Assembly (NCBI GenBank): GCA_032358255.1
Contig: JAULBX010002113.1
Coordinates: 1 to 64,000, forward strand
DNA from: Heterotrichella gracilis
Lineage: Eukaryota > Sar > Xanthophyceae > Tribonematales > Xanthonemataceae
Reading direction: 5' to 3'
Length of the DNA: 64,000 nt
The notes under the pieces were generated by a model. That model was not told the origin of the DNA and did not search any database. It was given only the letters and a program-made list of their open reading frames with translations. The stretch's first letter is position 1; the number at the start of each line of letters is the position of its first letter. Positions 10,281-20,302 of the stretch are shown one piece after another. The position numbers and the translations under genes are program-made.

Positions 10281-13200
10281 TCAGCCCCCGATGCCCTTTG
10301 TGGCCAGGTCGTACACGCTGACAAAGATCTCTGCTGTGATGAGCACAATGATGATCCACTCCAGGGTGTCTGACTTTTTGTTCTGCATCATCTCCAGGAA
10401 GTACTTGAGGTTCTCCTGGATCACCTCAAGCTGCAGGGGCACAAAACAGTTTCTCATGGTCCCAAACCCTGTCTCAACACCCTGGAAACCTATTTAGAAA
10501 ACCCCAACACCTACTGAGCCAAAAACCTCTAAAACACCTACCCTGAAGCCTCCAATCCCCCCCTTTGTGCCCAAGTTCTCGAAAGGTCCTTCACCTCCAC
10601 CTCTTCACGCAGGTACTGCCAGACGCAGATACACACCCCCCAGAAACAACTAAAATCCTACACCCACAACCTAAAACCCTAAACCCTATCCTGTAAACCC
10701 TCCAACCCTCACCTTTGTGCCCATGTTCTCAAACCGGTCCTCCACCTCCAGCTCCTCACGCAAATACTCCCAGATCTGCCCATACTGCGCGTGCTTCCAT
10801 GCGGGCGGGTAGCGCTCCAGCAGCTTCAGTTTTGTGATCACGTCTGTAAGTATGACGTTGGTGCGGGCCACCAGCTGCAGCAGCTCGCTCTTGTTGATGT
10901 TCTTCAGCTGCCCCGTCTCCAGCATGTTGCGGTTCATGCTGCAGAACTGCTCAAGCAGGTCGTCGATGTGCCTAAGGGTGAGGCAATCCACTCTCAGACG
11001 ACCGTTAAAATCACCAGTGCCAGTACCAGTACATTTGCGGCGTTAAACCCTTGCACCTCACATGCCATTGTGGTAGTGCAGCCCATGACATACAACGATG
11101 GTAAAACGTACTGTGACGTAAACAGTTACCACATCGTTGTCGTTCACCACATCAACATGGTGGAGCAGACATGCAATCATCACCCACACAGCAGCAATCA
11201 CGACTTACTGTGAATACACATGAAATACGACCCAGTCAGCATCCATCATGACTCATTGCGAGTAAACATCCAGTCACCATTTTTACTTTTATTTTTCCAA
11301 ATCATGACTTACTGTGAGTAGGCATCCAGCGCCACCGAGTGGCCCAGCACTTGCGATATGACCTGCAGGTTGGCCTTGTCCAGGATCTGGAGGGTGATAG
11401 CATCGGGTTCAAGCTCGCTCCACGTCACCAGGTCAGGTTGGATCGTGACTTGAAGATCTGGGCACACAGAAGAGCGATCATGTTAAATCGTGGCTTCGGG
11501 CTTTAGGTCGAACTTACCCTGGCAATGCCCTTATAAGAATAACAATGCTTAGACTGTGCTCGCCGCCAATATCAGTCTCGATGCATACCATCTGAAAGTT
11601 AGCAAAGCTTTTTTATCTGTGAGCTAGGTAAGCTAAGTAAGCTATTTTCTTTTGTAAATTTGTTTTTGAGTCACGTACTTTGCTATTGCGGTTGAGCACC
11701 CCATCGACTGTGTGGTCCTCAACTGCCTCCAACTAGCACCAATGATATTATATACCTCTATTACATAAAAGGAAACAAAATTGTGCTCACCTTCCTTGCT
11801 CTGCCGCTTGTGCGCCGCATCGTCCGTGTGGCTCCTCACTGCCTCCAGGTAGCGTTCCCGCAGCGCCTCATCCGCAACATTGAACAGCACCACCGCGCCG
11901 TACTTGAAGGCAACCATGTAAGGCTCCTTGGGCATGCCCTGCAGGAGAACGCAGTACCAAGGGTCAGGAGTTATGGCAACCATGTAGGGCTCCTTGGGCA
12001 TGCCCTGCGGGAGAATGCAGTACCAAGGGTCAGGAGTTATGGCAACCATGTAGGGCTCCTTGGGCATGCCCTGCGGGAGAATGCAGTACCAAGGGTCAGG
12101 AGTTATGGCAACCATGTAGGGCTCCTTGGGTATGCCCTGCGGGAGAATGCAGTACCAAGGGTCAGGAGTTATGGCAACCATGCAGGGCTCCTTGGGCATG
12201 CCCTGCGGGAGAATGCAGTGACCAGGGGTCAGGGGTATGGCAAGGCAGTGACCAGGGGTTGGATTATAGCAATGTGGTAGCTAGGGGTACATTTACTATG
12301 CGCACTATCCAGGGAACGCCTGACGGTCACTATGCAGCGCATTGTTGAGGGTCTAGGTTTACTGAAACGCTCGACCCTGACCCCGAAACAGGCGCTTTAT
12401 GCATGCTATGCAGGGAGGAGATGCAGCTGTTCCATGCATTCCAACAGGATCGTCAGTACAGTTTCAAGATTTAGGATTTTAGGGTTTTAGGGTTTGGTTA
12501 GTCAAGAGCCGCAGGAACTTACAAAGACTGGGTCATGGTGCTCCACATTGTCTGGCTTGACCACCGTGTCTGACAGCATGATGATCACGCTGTCCCTGGT
12601 CAGTTCGGTCCAGCCGCACCCCTTGAGCGCGTCGTCTATCCGCAGCTCATAGATGTTGATGCTGCTGCCTGCAGGCATAGGGTGCAGGGTTTAGGGGTGC
12701 CATGTTCCATGCTGCTACCTTTGGGGCATAAGGCAGGTGCCATAGTGTCATACTGGGATGGTTCAGTTGGTGTGGTGCAACTGGTACGGTACTGGGCAGG
12801 GCTGAGATATTCCAACTGGTGTGGTGGAAGTGGTATGTTTATAGGGCGGGCTGCCGTGCTGGTTCAGTAGGGTGGGCAGGCGAGGTCTGCTCAGCGCAAC
12901 TGACAGATTAGTGGGTTCTTTCTTCATCTGGCATGGTCATGACGTATGGTGGACTAAACATAAGCCTGCCCAGGCCGGGTTGGGTGGCGCAAAGTGTGTA
13001 AAGGTGAATTGCTTCTCTGGCTGCACTGCACTGTAATACCCAAATCCTAAACCTTAACCTTTAACCATGTGCACGCAGCTCACCAACGTAGAAAGCGTGC
13101 ACTGGAAAACAGATCGTCCTGGGGGCGATTTTCAAGGCTGGCCGGTGCGCAGTCTCCTCGTCCCCTCGCAACTCCTCCTCTAATCGTTGCAGCATCGCCT

Positions 13201-13456
13201 CTGGATCCAGGCTTTGTCTGGGTGCCTGGTATTGCACTGGGTCAAGTGCCAGCTGCGGGTGTGGGTGGTGGGGCAGTGGGGGGCTGACAGGTGGCGCGCT
13301 CGTGAAGCACCTCAGGCTCAGCGCTGCGGCTCGTTGCTGGCATGTGGAGGCTGATGCAAAGCTGGTGGCTGTGATGGGTAGGGAGGCTAGGGCCTGGTTG
13401 GTGGCCAGTTGCTGGAGGCCTTGCCAAGTTGATCGCGAGCTTAGTAATCGCCTCAT
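10281..13456 (-). CDS. RMND1: DUF155 protein, RMND1 / RETARDED ROOT GROWTH type, probably mitochondrial
   Basis: Exons (gene order): 13456-13084, 12668-12523, 11938-11791, 11457-11313, 10971-10713, 10430-10281; 406 residues in one frame. The N-terminus (MRRLLSSRSTWQGLQ...) is Arg/Ser-rich without acids for about 45 residues, like a mitochondrial presequence. The core has MVAFKYGAVVLFN, DLVTWSELEPDAITLQ, HIDDLLEQF and RTNVILTDVITKLKLLER. The C-terminal block ENLKYFLEMMQNKKSDTLEW precedes a hydrophobic helix and SVYDLATKG. This is the DUF155 layout of human RMND1, which supports mitochondrial translation, and of plant RRG. An upstream in-frame ATG would start at 13522; I chose 13456 because the presequence begins there. 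Intron 3 carries an unusual tandem repeat of the exon 3 acceptor. The gene is head-to-head with the MED17-like gene. Confidence 0.87.
10668..10700 (+). repeat. Interstitial telomere-like tract
   Basis: CTAAAACCCTAAACCCTATCC sits in the last intron of the RMND1-like gene, next to the exon 5 donor, which is at 10711-10712. The C-rich strand is the plus strand. Confidence 0.75.
11910..12239 (-). repeat. 66-base tandem repeat (5 copies) containing a 3' splice site and exon start
   Basis: Copies begin at 11910, 11976, 12042, 12108 and 12174, exactly 66 apart. The first copy is the real start of exon 3; the other four lie in the upstream intron. Read on the minus strand, each unit holds an acceptor-like CTGC(A/G)G or CCGCAG, then GGCATGCCCAAGGAGCC, the first bases of the exon. 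The frame stays open through all copies, 22 codons per unit (GMPKEPYMVAITPDPWYC...). Confidence 0.93.
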
Positions 13457-14430
13457 GCTACTTAGGTGTAATCCGGCACCATATGCCGTCCAAATGACAG
13501 GATCCCGCAGGCACTTTGCCAAGCCTAGATTCTGGATACTTTGGGGTATAAGGCCTCCCTTATAAAATGACTCGTCCAGACCCTCAGGAACCGGTGCACA
13601 GCTTGACTATGGTGCCATGCACATGAGTCACAAGACTTCCTGGTATCAGGATGGTCCTCACAGGAATCTCGAGACTACCCAGAGGCCAAGGCACCTAGGG
13701 TTGCTTGCTAAAGGCATGGAAGCACTCCTCACGTGTACGGCCACCACAGAAAACCCCTGAATACGTCACCCACCCATGCATGCATACAGGGATCAATAGC
13801 GGAGCGTCAGAGCGATCGCCCGTACAACAAACTTGGAGGTGCTGGTGCAAACCGTGCGTTGTGTCCCGTTAACCAGCGTTGTGTTGCCTGGACTTGCATA
13901 CGACCGCTTCGTCTTTACCGAGCACAAGGCTTTTGCAGCCGCACCCCCCAGCGTGCCTTGCCAGGCATGCGAGTCTACAGCTTTGAACTCTACGACTCTT
14001 CCTGAACAGCCATGAAACGTGCACTTTTTACAAGTGCCTTTAGCAACCCTTGGCTCTATGCTGTCGTGAAACGTGGGAGTCATTCTGTCGCAACCTCGCA
14101 CAGGCTGACCCAACGATGGTTGCTGCTGTTCAGGTACGTGCATGCAAGGTTGCTGCTGTTCGGTACATACTTGCGAGCTTTGCAGCAACCTCACTTGCTA
14201 TACCTTCAACCAACAAACGCTTGCATTCGTCCGCGGGGAAGCACTTGCAGCTTCATCGCGCATGCATGCATATCCGCCCCTGCATGCATGCATATGACAG
14301 ACCCACTTCCGTCTTCACTGCCCTTATGCCCTTTCGTTTTGCACCAGTGTCGGTTATGTATGCCGTGTGATACCGACGGCCAGCTGGTTCACCCATCGCA
14401 CACCTGCTGGGCCAAGCAACCTTGAAGACT
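13457..14430. promoter_or_regulatory. Shared divergent promoter region, RMND1-like / MED17-like
   Basis: This is a 974-base interval between two divergent starts. It holds CATGCATG-type motifs at 13773-13783 and doubled at 14271-14296. The motif resembles the plant RY element but may be only a genome-wide common word. Short open frames here have no recognisable product. Confidence 0.4.
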
Positions 14431-17400
14431 ATGGCATTCGTGATGGACTTGCAAAGAACCAAGCGAGTGAAGCACATAGACGACAAGGGCAAGGAGGAGT
14501 ACAACGACGACAATGACACGCTCATGCTGCAAGTGGTCGACCAGGTGGCCAGGGTAAGCAGTATTGAATACCAGTATACGGTGGATGGGTAATGGGCTCA
14601 AAAGTATTGCACGCATGGCAATGACACAAACATACACCATATTTCAACCCAGCTGGTTGTGGGTTTTCACCACCGTAGCCAGGCAAACAGCAGCAGTACA
14701 TTGGTTCACACAACCATACCCCTTACAACGCAAGAGGTACCCTTCATACAAGCCATATTATACAAGCTTGCAATGTCGTGCTCCCCCACCGTGCCACACA
14801 CCGTACACCACTCCACACAAAGTGTGATACAATCCAGTGCCGCATGGGCCAACCATACACATACATTGATTGAGACACTGCTGCCAGCTCTGGTTTAGTT
14901 TGGAGCTCGTAACATTGCTGACGCAGGCTGGTGCATGTTGGCGCAGGGGGAGTCGGTTGCAGGCCAAGCAGCGAAGGCTGAAACCACCGCTGTGAAGGGG
15001 GACCAGGGTCCATCTCCAACGGAGGCACTGGAAAAGATACAAACAGCTCGGGTATGGTGGATGTTAGGTCAAGAGGGGTCTAGGAAGTAGGGTTAACAGG
15101 CAGCACAGGTATGGACAGGTTTTGCAGGTTTTGCATTTTGCAGTGGCAGTCACCACGTAAACCCTAAACCTTGCCCATGTCAGTGGACCAACACGGGTAA
15201 GGGTGAAGGGTTTAGGGTTAACAAAAGACAGGTAGGAGCACTCATGACTGTCCACCATCACCTCTGATGCACCCAAGCTGTGCTGTCCCTGCCCAGCCAG
15301 AGGGAATGGGTATGCCCTGACTCGTAAAATGCCATGATTTGATGATCACCATCCTGCACGCATCGCCACTGACGCACACACCATGTGGTGTCCTCCCAGG
15401 GTGAGATCGACGTCATCCTCGACCTGGTCAGCTTTGTGGAGGCGCAGCAGTTCCTGTCTGTGGCCAACGTGCTCAAGCCAAGGGCGTCCCTGGAGGACTT
15501 GACTCGGGAGCAGGCACTCAAAGTCCAGGCAAAGCTGGCGCAGCTGAAGGTAAGGGGTAGCTAGTTGGGGACATGCAGGTACTGAGAACCCTTGCCTAGG
15601 GTGCATTTAACAGCCCATGAGCAGGCGCTCAAAGTGCAGGCAAAGCTGGTGCACTAAAGGTACTGTCGTTGAGTTGGATTGGCCAAAAAGCGCAGGGCCC
15701 ATGCTTGCTGTGAGAAGCCCCCAATGTCTGAAGCTTAAGAACTTTTTGCCTAGGGTCTTGAGCCAACCATGGAAACCCCTGCTCGGTATCCCACTTCGAG
15801 ACTGGAAAAATCCAGGGAATATGCATGCCGGGGCGAGCGGCCCTGGGTGGAAAGCAATTGTTGCCTAGGGTGCAGAGGGACTTTTACCTAGGGTCCCGAG
15901 CCAACCCTAAAAGCACTTGCTCCCGCGTGGGGAATCTGTTCTGCAAGATTGCCCGCTACCCTTCTCCAAGCAGGGGACCCCACGCGCAGATGCTGGAAGA
16001 TGCACCCTGGAAGATGCACCCTGTCCTGCCCAGTGCCAACCCTACAAAACCCTTGCCTAGGGTCATGCCCAACCCTCGAACGCTTGTCTAAACCCTGCAG
16101 GATGCTGGCGAGCGGCTGCGGCGGGGCGAGGCGGCCCTGGCCTCCCAGATCTCCCGCAGCAACACATTCCTTGAGGAGGTGGCCTGCCTCATGCGCAGCT
16201 GGAAGGTGCACAGAGCGCCACCTGGCGCCAGCTGTCGCTTTGTGGTGGACCTGGCGATGGACCAGGCCATGCGGGAGGGGGACGAGGCGCGCGCGCTGGT
16301 GGACGTGCACCAGGTGCGGGTTGGATGTGGGGGTGGGGCGGAAGAAGGGGAGGGTGCCCTGGGGGGCGTGCACCAGGTGGGGGGTGGCACGGAGGAGGGG
16401 GAAGGGGGAGCTGGGGGGATGGGGAGGGAGAGGGAGAGGGTGCACGCTGGTGGATGTGCACCAAGTGGGGGGTGGCGAAGGGGGGAGGGGGGGTTTGGGG
16501 GGGCGTGTGAGCTGGCGCATGTGCGCCAAGTAGGTGGCGCTAGTATTCTTACTCATCTGTCTGCACTGCTTCGTGTGCGCGTGTGCCATTGGTTTGCATG
16601 TGTGACACAATGTTTCGCGTGTGTGTGGGCCTCACAGGCTGTGACCCCTGTGAGCCATGTGGCGGTTGCGTCAGGTTTACCCTGAACCCTAAACCCTGAT
16701 CCTCAGTGCACCAGGCTGACCCCTGTGGGCCATGTGACGGTTGCACCAGCTGACCCTAAACCCTAATCCTCAATGCACCAGCCTGACTCTGTGCCATGTG
16801 GCGGTTGCAGGATGAGAGTGGGCATGCGTACGTGGTCGATGCAGACACGGGGACCGAGGTGCAGGTCGGGGATTTCAAAAAAGGTCAGTCAATGTGCACA
16901 AGGGTATACCATTGTATGTAGTGAACACAGACACTGAAATTATTCACAGCATTAGTATATTCATGATGCAAATAGATTTATTTATGTCCGGAATTAGGGG
17001 ACTGCATCCTGCATTCATTGTGCAAGAAAAAATATATGTTGTTCATACAGAAAATTGGAAAATTGCTTGTTTGGCCTGCAGGCAAGCGAGTGACGGGCCC
17101 CGCCGCCATCCACGCGCGCCTGGTGCAGTGGCAGGATGCGCTGGTGTGGCATGCGCTGGGGGAGCAGGTACAGCGGGAGGTGGTGGCGGACACACCGGCC
17201 AGCTTTGGACACATCACTGCCAAAGAGCTGGTGCTGCAGGTGCGGGTTGCAATAGTTGTAACCCTAAACCCAGCTTGAGCCACGTCGCTGCCAAAGGGCT
17301 GGTGCTGCAGGTGCAGATTGTAATAGTTCATTTGGTTCACATGCATTCCTGCCCGTCCAGCATAATTAGTGGCTTCAAAGAATCATCTGGGATTTTGCTC

Positions 17401-18409
17401 AGCGCAATTGGGAAATTCCAACACGTCTCCATCATCAACACTTTCGGAATACTATTCTTATCTAAAGGAGCAAGAAGAATGATGTCATCTCCTTCCCACC
17501 TGTTCCCTCCCCTCCACTCTCACAGATCCAGCACGCAGAGGGGCCCCCCTTAGCCCCCCTGCGCCCCCTCCTCCTCCAAATGTATCTCACCCACCTCGAG
17601 GAAGCAGCCGCCTCCCCCCTCCCCCCACCCCCCACCCGCGCTCCCCGCCCCGGCATCCTCAGCCAGCTGGCAGCCCTGGTCCAGCAACAAGTGGCGTCAC
17701 ATGCCGCAAGGGGGGTGGCGCACGGCCTGGCAGGTGGTGCGCCAGGTGTCAGCGTGAGGGACATCCACAGCTTCAGGGACCACTCGAGCGCCATCAGGTG
17801 GGGATTATCGCTAATTGGTATTACGTACAACACCCACAGCAAGAAGCGCCATCAAGGGGGATTTAGGTAACTGTTGTGGCAGCATACCTATCCTGAACCC
17901 TCAATACATCGCCCTGTACCCCTGGGATTGTGCAGCGCACACTACCCCAGTCAATCCCTATCTCCGCCGCCCCACCTAGAATCAACACCACCCAGCACAC
18001 AGCGGGCGCCTTGTCCGTATGTGAGGGCAAGACCATAGTGGAACGATACCGGCTACACCCTATACCCTAGACTTAACACCCTACACCTACCCCCCACGCA
18101 CCCCACCCCCTCACCCAATACCTCATTGGATAAGGCAACTTAACCCCTCCCGCCCCACCCAGGATCGACGCCGCCCATCGAGCAGCGGGCGCAGTGTCTG
18201 TTTGCGAGGGCAAGACCATGGTGGAGCGATACCGCCCTCCTGGGGCCCACACAGCGCACAGCACCAACGGTGTCAAGCGAGTGAGCACCAAGGAGCTGGC
18301 GCCTGCTGTGGCGGCTGTGATGGCGGCGCAGGGGCCGGGGGAGGGCGGGACGGGTGGTGCGGGGAAGGTGGTGCATGGGCAAGGGGCGGTGCTGGATGAG
18401 AAGCAATGA
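14431..18409 (+). CDS. MED17: Mediator complex subunit 17-like protein
   Basis: Exons: 14431-14553, 14947-15051, 15400-15549, 16101-16313, 16811-16883, 17082-17239, 17526-17797, 18163-18409; 446 residues. The N-terminal third follows plant MED17: an acidic DDKGKEEYNDDND region, then EIDVILDLVSFVEAQQFLSV, a basic-hydrophobic KVQAKLAQLK helix, and SNTFLEEVACLMRSWKVHR, comparable to the ALIRLQRNWKVKR helix of Arabidopsis MED17. The C-terminal part ends with VSTKELAPAVAAVMA, in the place of the plant subunit's last helix. MED17 is a core head-module scaffold of Mediator, linking activators to RNA polymerase II. This version is shorter than the plant protein (about 650 residues). It was recognised from motif order, so identity is likely but not certain. 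Introns 3, 4, 6 and 7 contain decayed copies of neighbouring exon edges. Confidence 0.72.
15625..15662 (+). repeat. Decayed copy of the MED17 exon 3 end
   Basis: AGCAGGCGCTCAAAGTGCAG and the following bases repeat the last 38 bases of exon 3 (15512-15549), about 110 bases downstream in the intron. The copy has lost a few bases and reads CACTAAAGGTAC at the former donor. Confidence 0.85.
16305..16540 (+). repeat. Serial copies of the MED17 exon 4 donor site
   Basis: The true exon end GGACGTGCACCAG|GTGCGGG at 16301-16320 recurs in the intron as GCGTGCACCAGGTGGGG (about 16364), GATGTGCACCAAGTGGGG (about 16455) and CATGTGCGCCAAGTAGG (about 16518). Decay increases downstream. The intervening sequence is very G-rich. 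Confidence 0.8.
17226..17312 (+). repeat. Direct repeat of the MED17 exon 6 donor flanking a CCCTAAACCC tract
   Basis: GAGCTGGTGCTGCAGGTGCG at the exon 6 end is repeated as GGGCTGGTGCTGCAGGTGCA about 70 bases later. Both copies are followed by an AATAGTT-like word. CCCTAAACCC lies between the copies. Confidence 0.8.
17977..18055 (+). repeat. Decayed copy of the start of the last MED17 exon
   Basis: The stretch around 17977-18052 repeats CACCCAG, the ATCGACGCC-like exon start and GAGGGCAAGACCATAGTGGA from the true exon (18156-18226). It lies about 180 bases upstream in the intron. Confidence 0.82.
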
Positions 18410-20302
18410 TGGTGGCACTAAAGGAGGTGTGCTGGGGGCACAATGTCATCAGCCTAGTCCTGCTAGCTAAGCTTAGGGTTCTGTGCCACATCATCAAGGG
18501 TTCAACCTAACGTTTAGGGTTTGTGGCCTTCCTGCGACATTTGCTGGTGGTGAATCACATGGCGGGCACTCTATGAGGACATTTTAAGTGTGCCCGCAAT
18601 CACTGGTATTCAGGTGATGGTGGCACATGGGGAGGGGCCGGCGCTGTGGTGCACCGCGTTGGCAGGCGCTCCACTTTTTTCAGCGCCGTGTGTGCAACCA
18701 AAGCAGCATTGGCAAGTATTCAAACACATCTGGTGAATAGTGTATATGCAAACAAACGTACAATGTGCCGACACTGCGATGCATTTACTTGTTAGTACTG
18801 CCTCGACAACTGGTGCAGTCTGTGCGTGGTAAGCTTCTCAAGGGGGCTGTGCGTAACTGTGCCGCCTTATGCTCGCCTTGGCGATGGGTTTCTTTCCTCT
18901 TCATGAGGACTGCAGTTCTCAGACTCGTAGCTGTAGTTTTCTCAATACATTATCATCCTCGCAGTGCGGGTAAGAATACACAGTGCATCATTACTGTCAT
19001 GCTTATAGAGATGTAACATGCTCATAGAGATGTAGCAGCCTGCCCATTTGGCTGTGTAAACCCTCTGGGGTTTTTGTGGGTGTTCCTCCCCGTGTTTCCT
19101 TGTGGTGTGTTTCCCGGTGTGGAGTTGATGGGCTGATGATGGCGAAGAATAAAGGCACAACTGTTGGTCGTTTGCCGGGCCTTTTTGTTCTCAGATGGTG
19201 ACTGTTTTCAGCTGTGCCCATGTTGGTACCCATGGGCGCTGAGCCCGCAGAGTGGCAGCGTTCCAGTTTGAAGTGGGCTAGTGCCCCAGCTTAGTTTGTG
19301 TGACTGAAGCCGAAGAGTGCCAGCACCGCTACCTGTGTGACCGAAGCCGAGTAGTGCCGGCACAGCTTCATCAATAAATATGAGTATCACTTGCGTGCAG
19401 TTTGATTGACAGTTACAGTATCTGAGCACAACTGTGCCCCACCATCTCATCATGCCTACCCAGCCAGGTAGATTGCCCGCTTTGGTGCACTTGATGTAAC
19501 AACGAGTTATCGGCAGTACCCCTCTTCACAAGTGGACTGAGTTGTAGCTAATTGCGCACTTGTAGTTAATGGCGCACGACATTACATTTACACCCTCACA
19601 TGGACACATTTCCAGGAGGCAATACCAATCACAAGAGTTGGGACCCACCCGGTGGCAACTTGCATGAACGCAAGTATATGGCTGTGTTAATGGCACACGA
19701 CGCCCAAACCGACGTGTCGGCCCGGCCGTGTTACAACACAGTCTGGTACCTACAATCATTCAATTGCCCCACTGGGGCCGTTTAGGGGTCTTACCAATGT
19801 GGCAATACCCTAGCAAATCATGGCAATGTGCCAACATCACCAGCATCTGAGCAGCCTAGGCCTCACATCCATGTGCTTTGAGAAAGATCCCCAGCGCACT
19901 GGCAGTGCGACATTGTCAAACTGGAGATTGTCAGGGGTGATCAGCCTCAGGGACATTCAGCAAGTTAATCATATGCGCATGAATCAATGCGGCATGATCA
20001 AATCGAATCGGATGGAAGATGCATCATGAACCCCGTGCATGATCCCACAGCGATAATCACGCACGCTTTGATGTAAATGAAACCCGCGCACTGAGACAGC
20101 GCGATGGTCAGGGGAAGGTCACCCATGACCACCCATGCTCACTGAAAATCATCCCATGCGATGGCTTCATGGTATGTCACAATTGGGTATGATCAGCCAT
20201 GCTTTGCGAAGAAGGATCCCACGCACTGCGACAGCGCCACGATGACCTCATTGACCAGCAGCCAGATGACAATCAGGGATGATCAGCCACGATCGGAGAT
20301 GA
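18410..20302. other. Gene-free convergent interval between MED17-like and RMD1-like stops
   Basis: This is 3' UTR and spacer for two convergent genes. Nearest the RMD1-like stop (about 20080-20290) it holds two further decayed copies of that gene's last exon, recognisable from GCACTGCGACAGCGC and GACCAGCAGCCAGATGACAA. A repeat of ACCGAAGCCGAGTAGTGCC-like units lies at about 19305-19365. No gene is supported. Confidence 0.5.
19012..19016 (+). terminator. Candidate poly(A) signal TGTAA for the MED17-like gene
   Basis: TGTAA lies about 600 bases past the stop; a second occurs near 19057. Placement by position only. Confidence 0.25.

Noticed and set aside
11910-12239. Regular 66-base repeats considered as a CRISPR-like array
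   Set aside because: The whole unit is repeated with no unique spacers, and it matches the adjacent exon start, so it is a tandem duplication.
16378-16500. G-rich stretch in the MED17 intron as a Gly-rich coding exon
   Set aside because: The product would be pure Gly/Trp low complexity. The defined exons on either side already join in frame and the segment is explained by donor-site copies.
18410-20302. Short open frames in the MED17/RMD1 spacer as genes
   Set aside because: All are under about 90 codons and unrecognisable, and part of the interval is decayed copies of the RMD1-like last exon.
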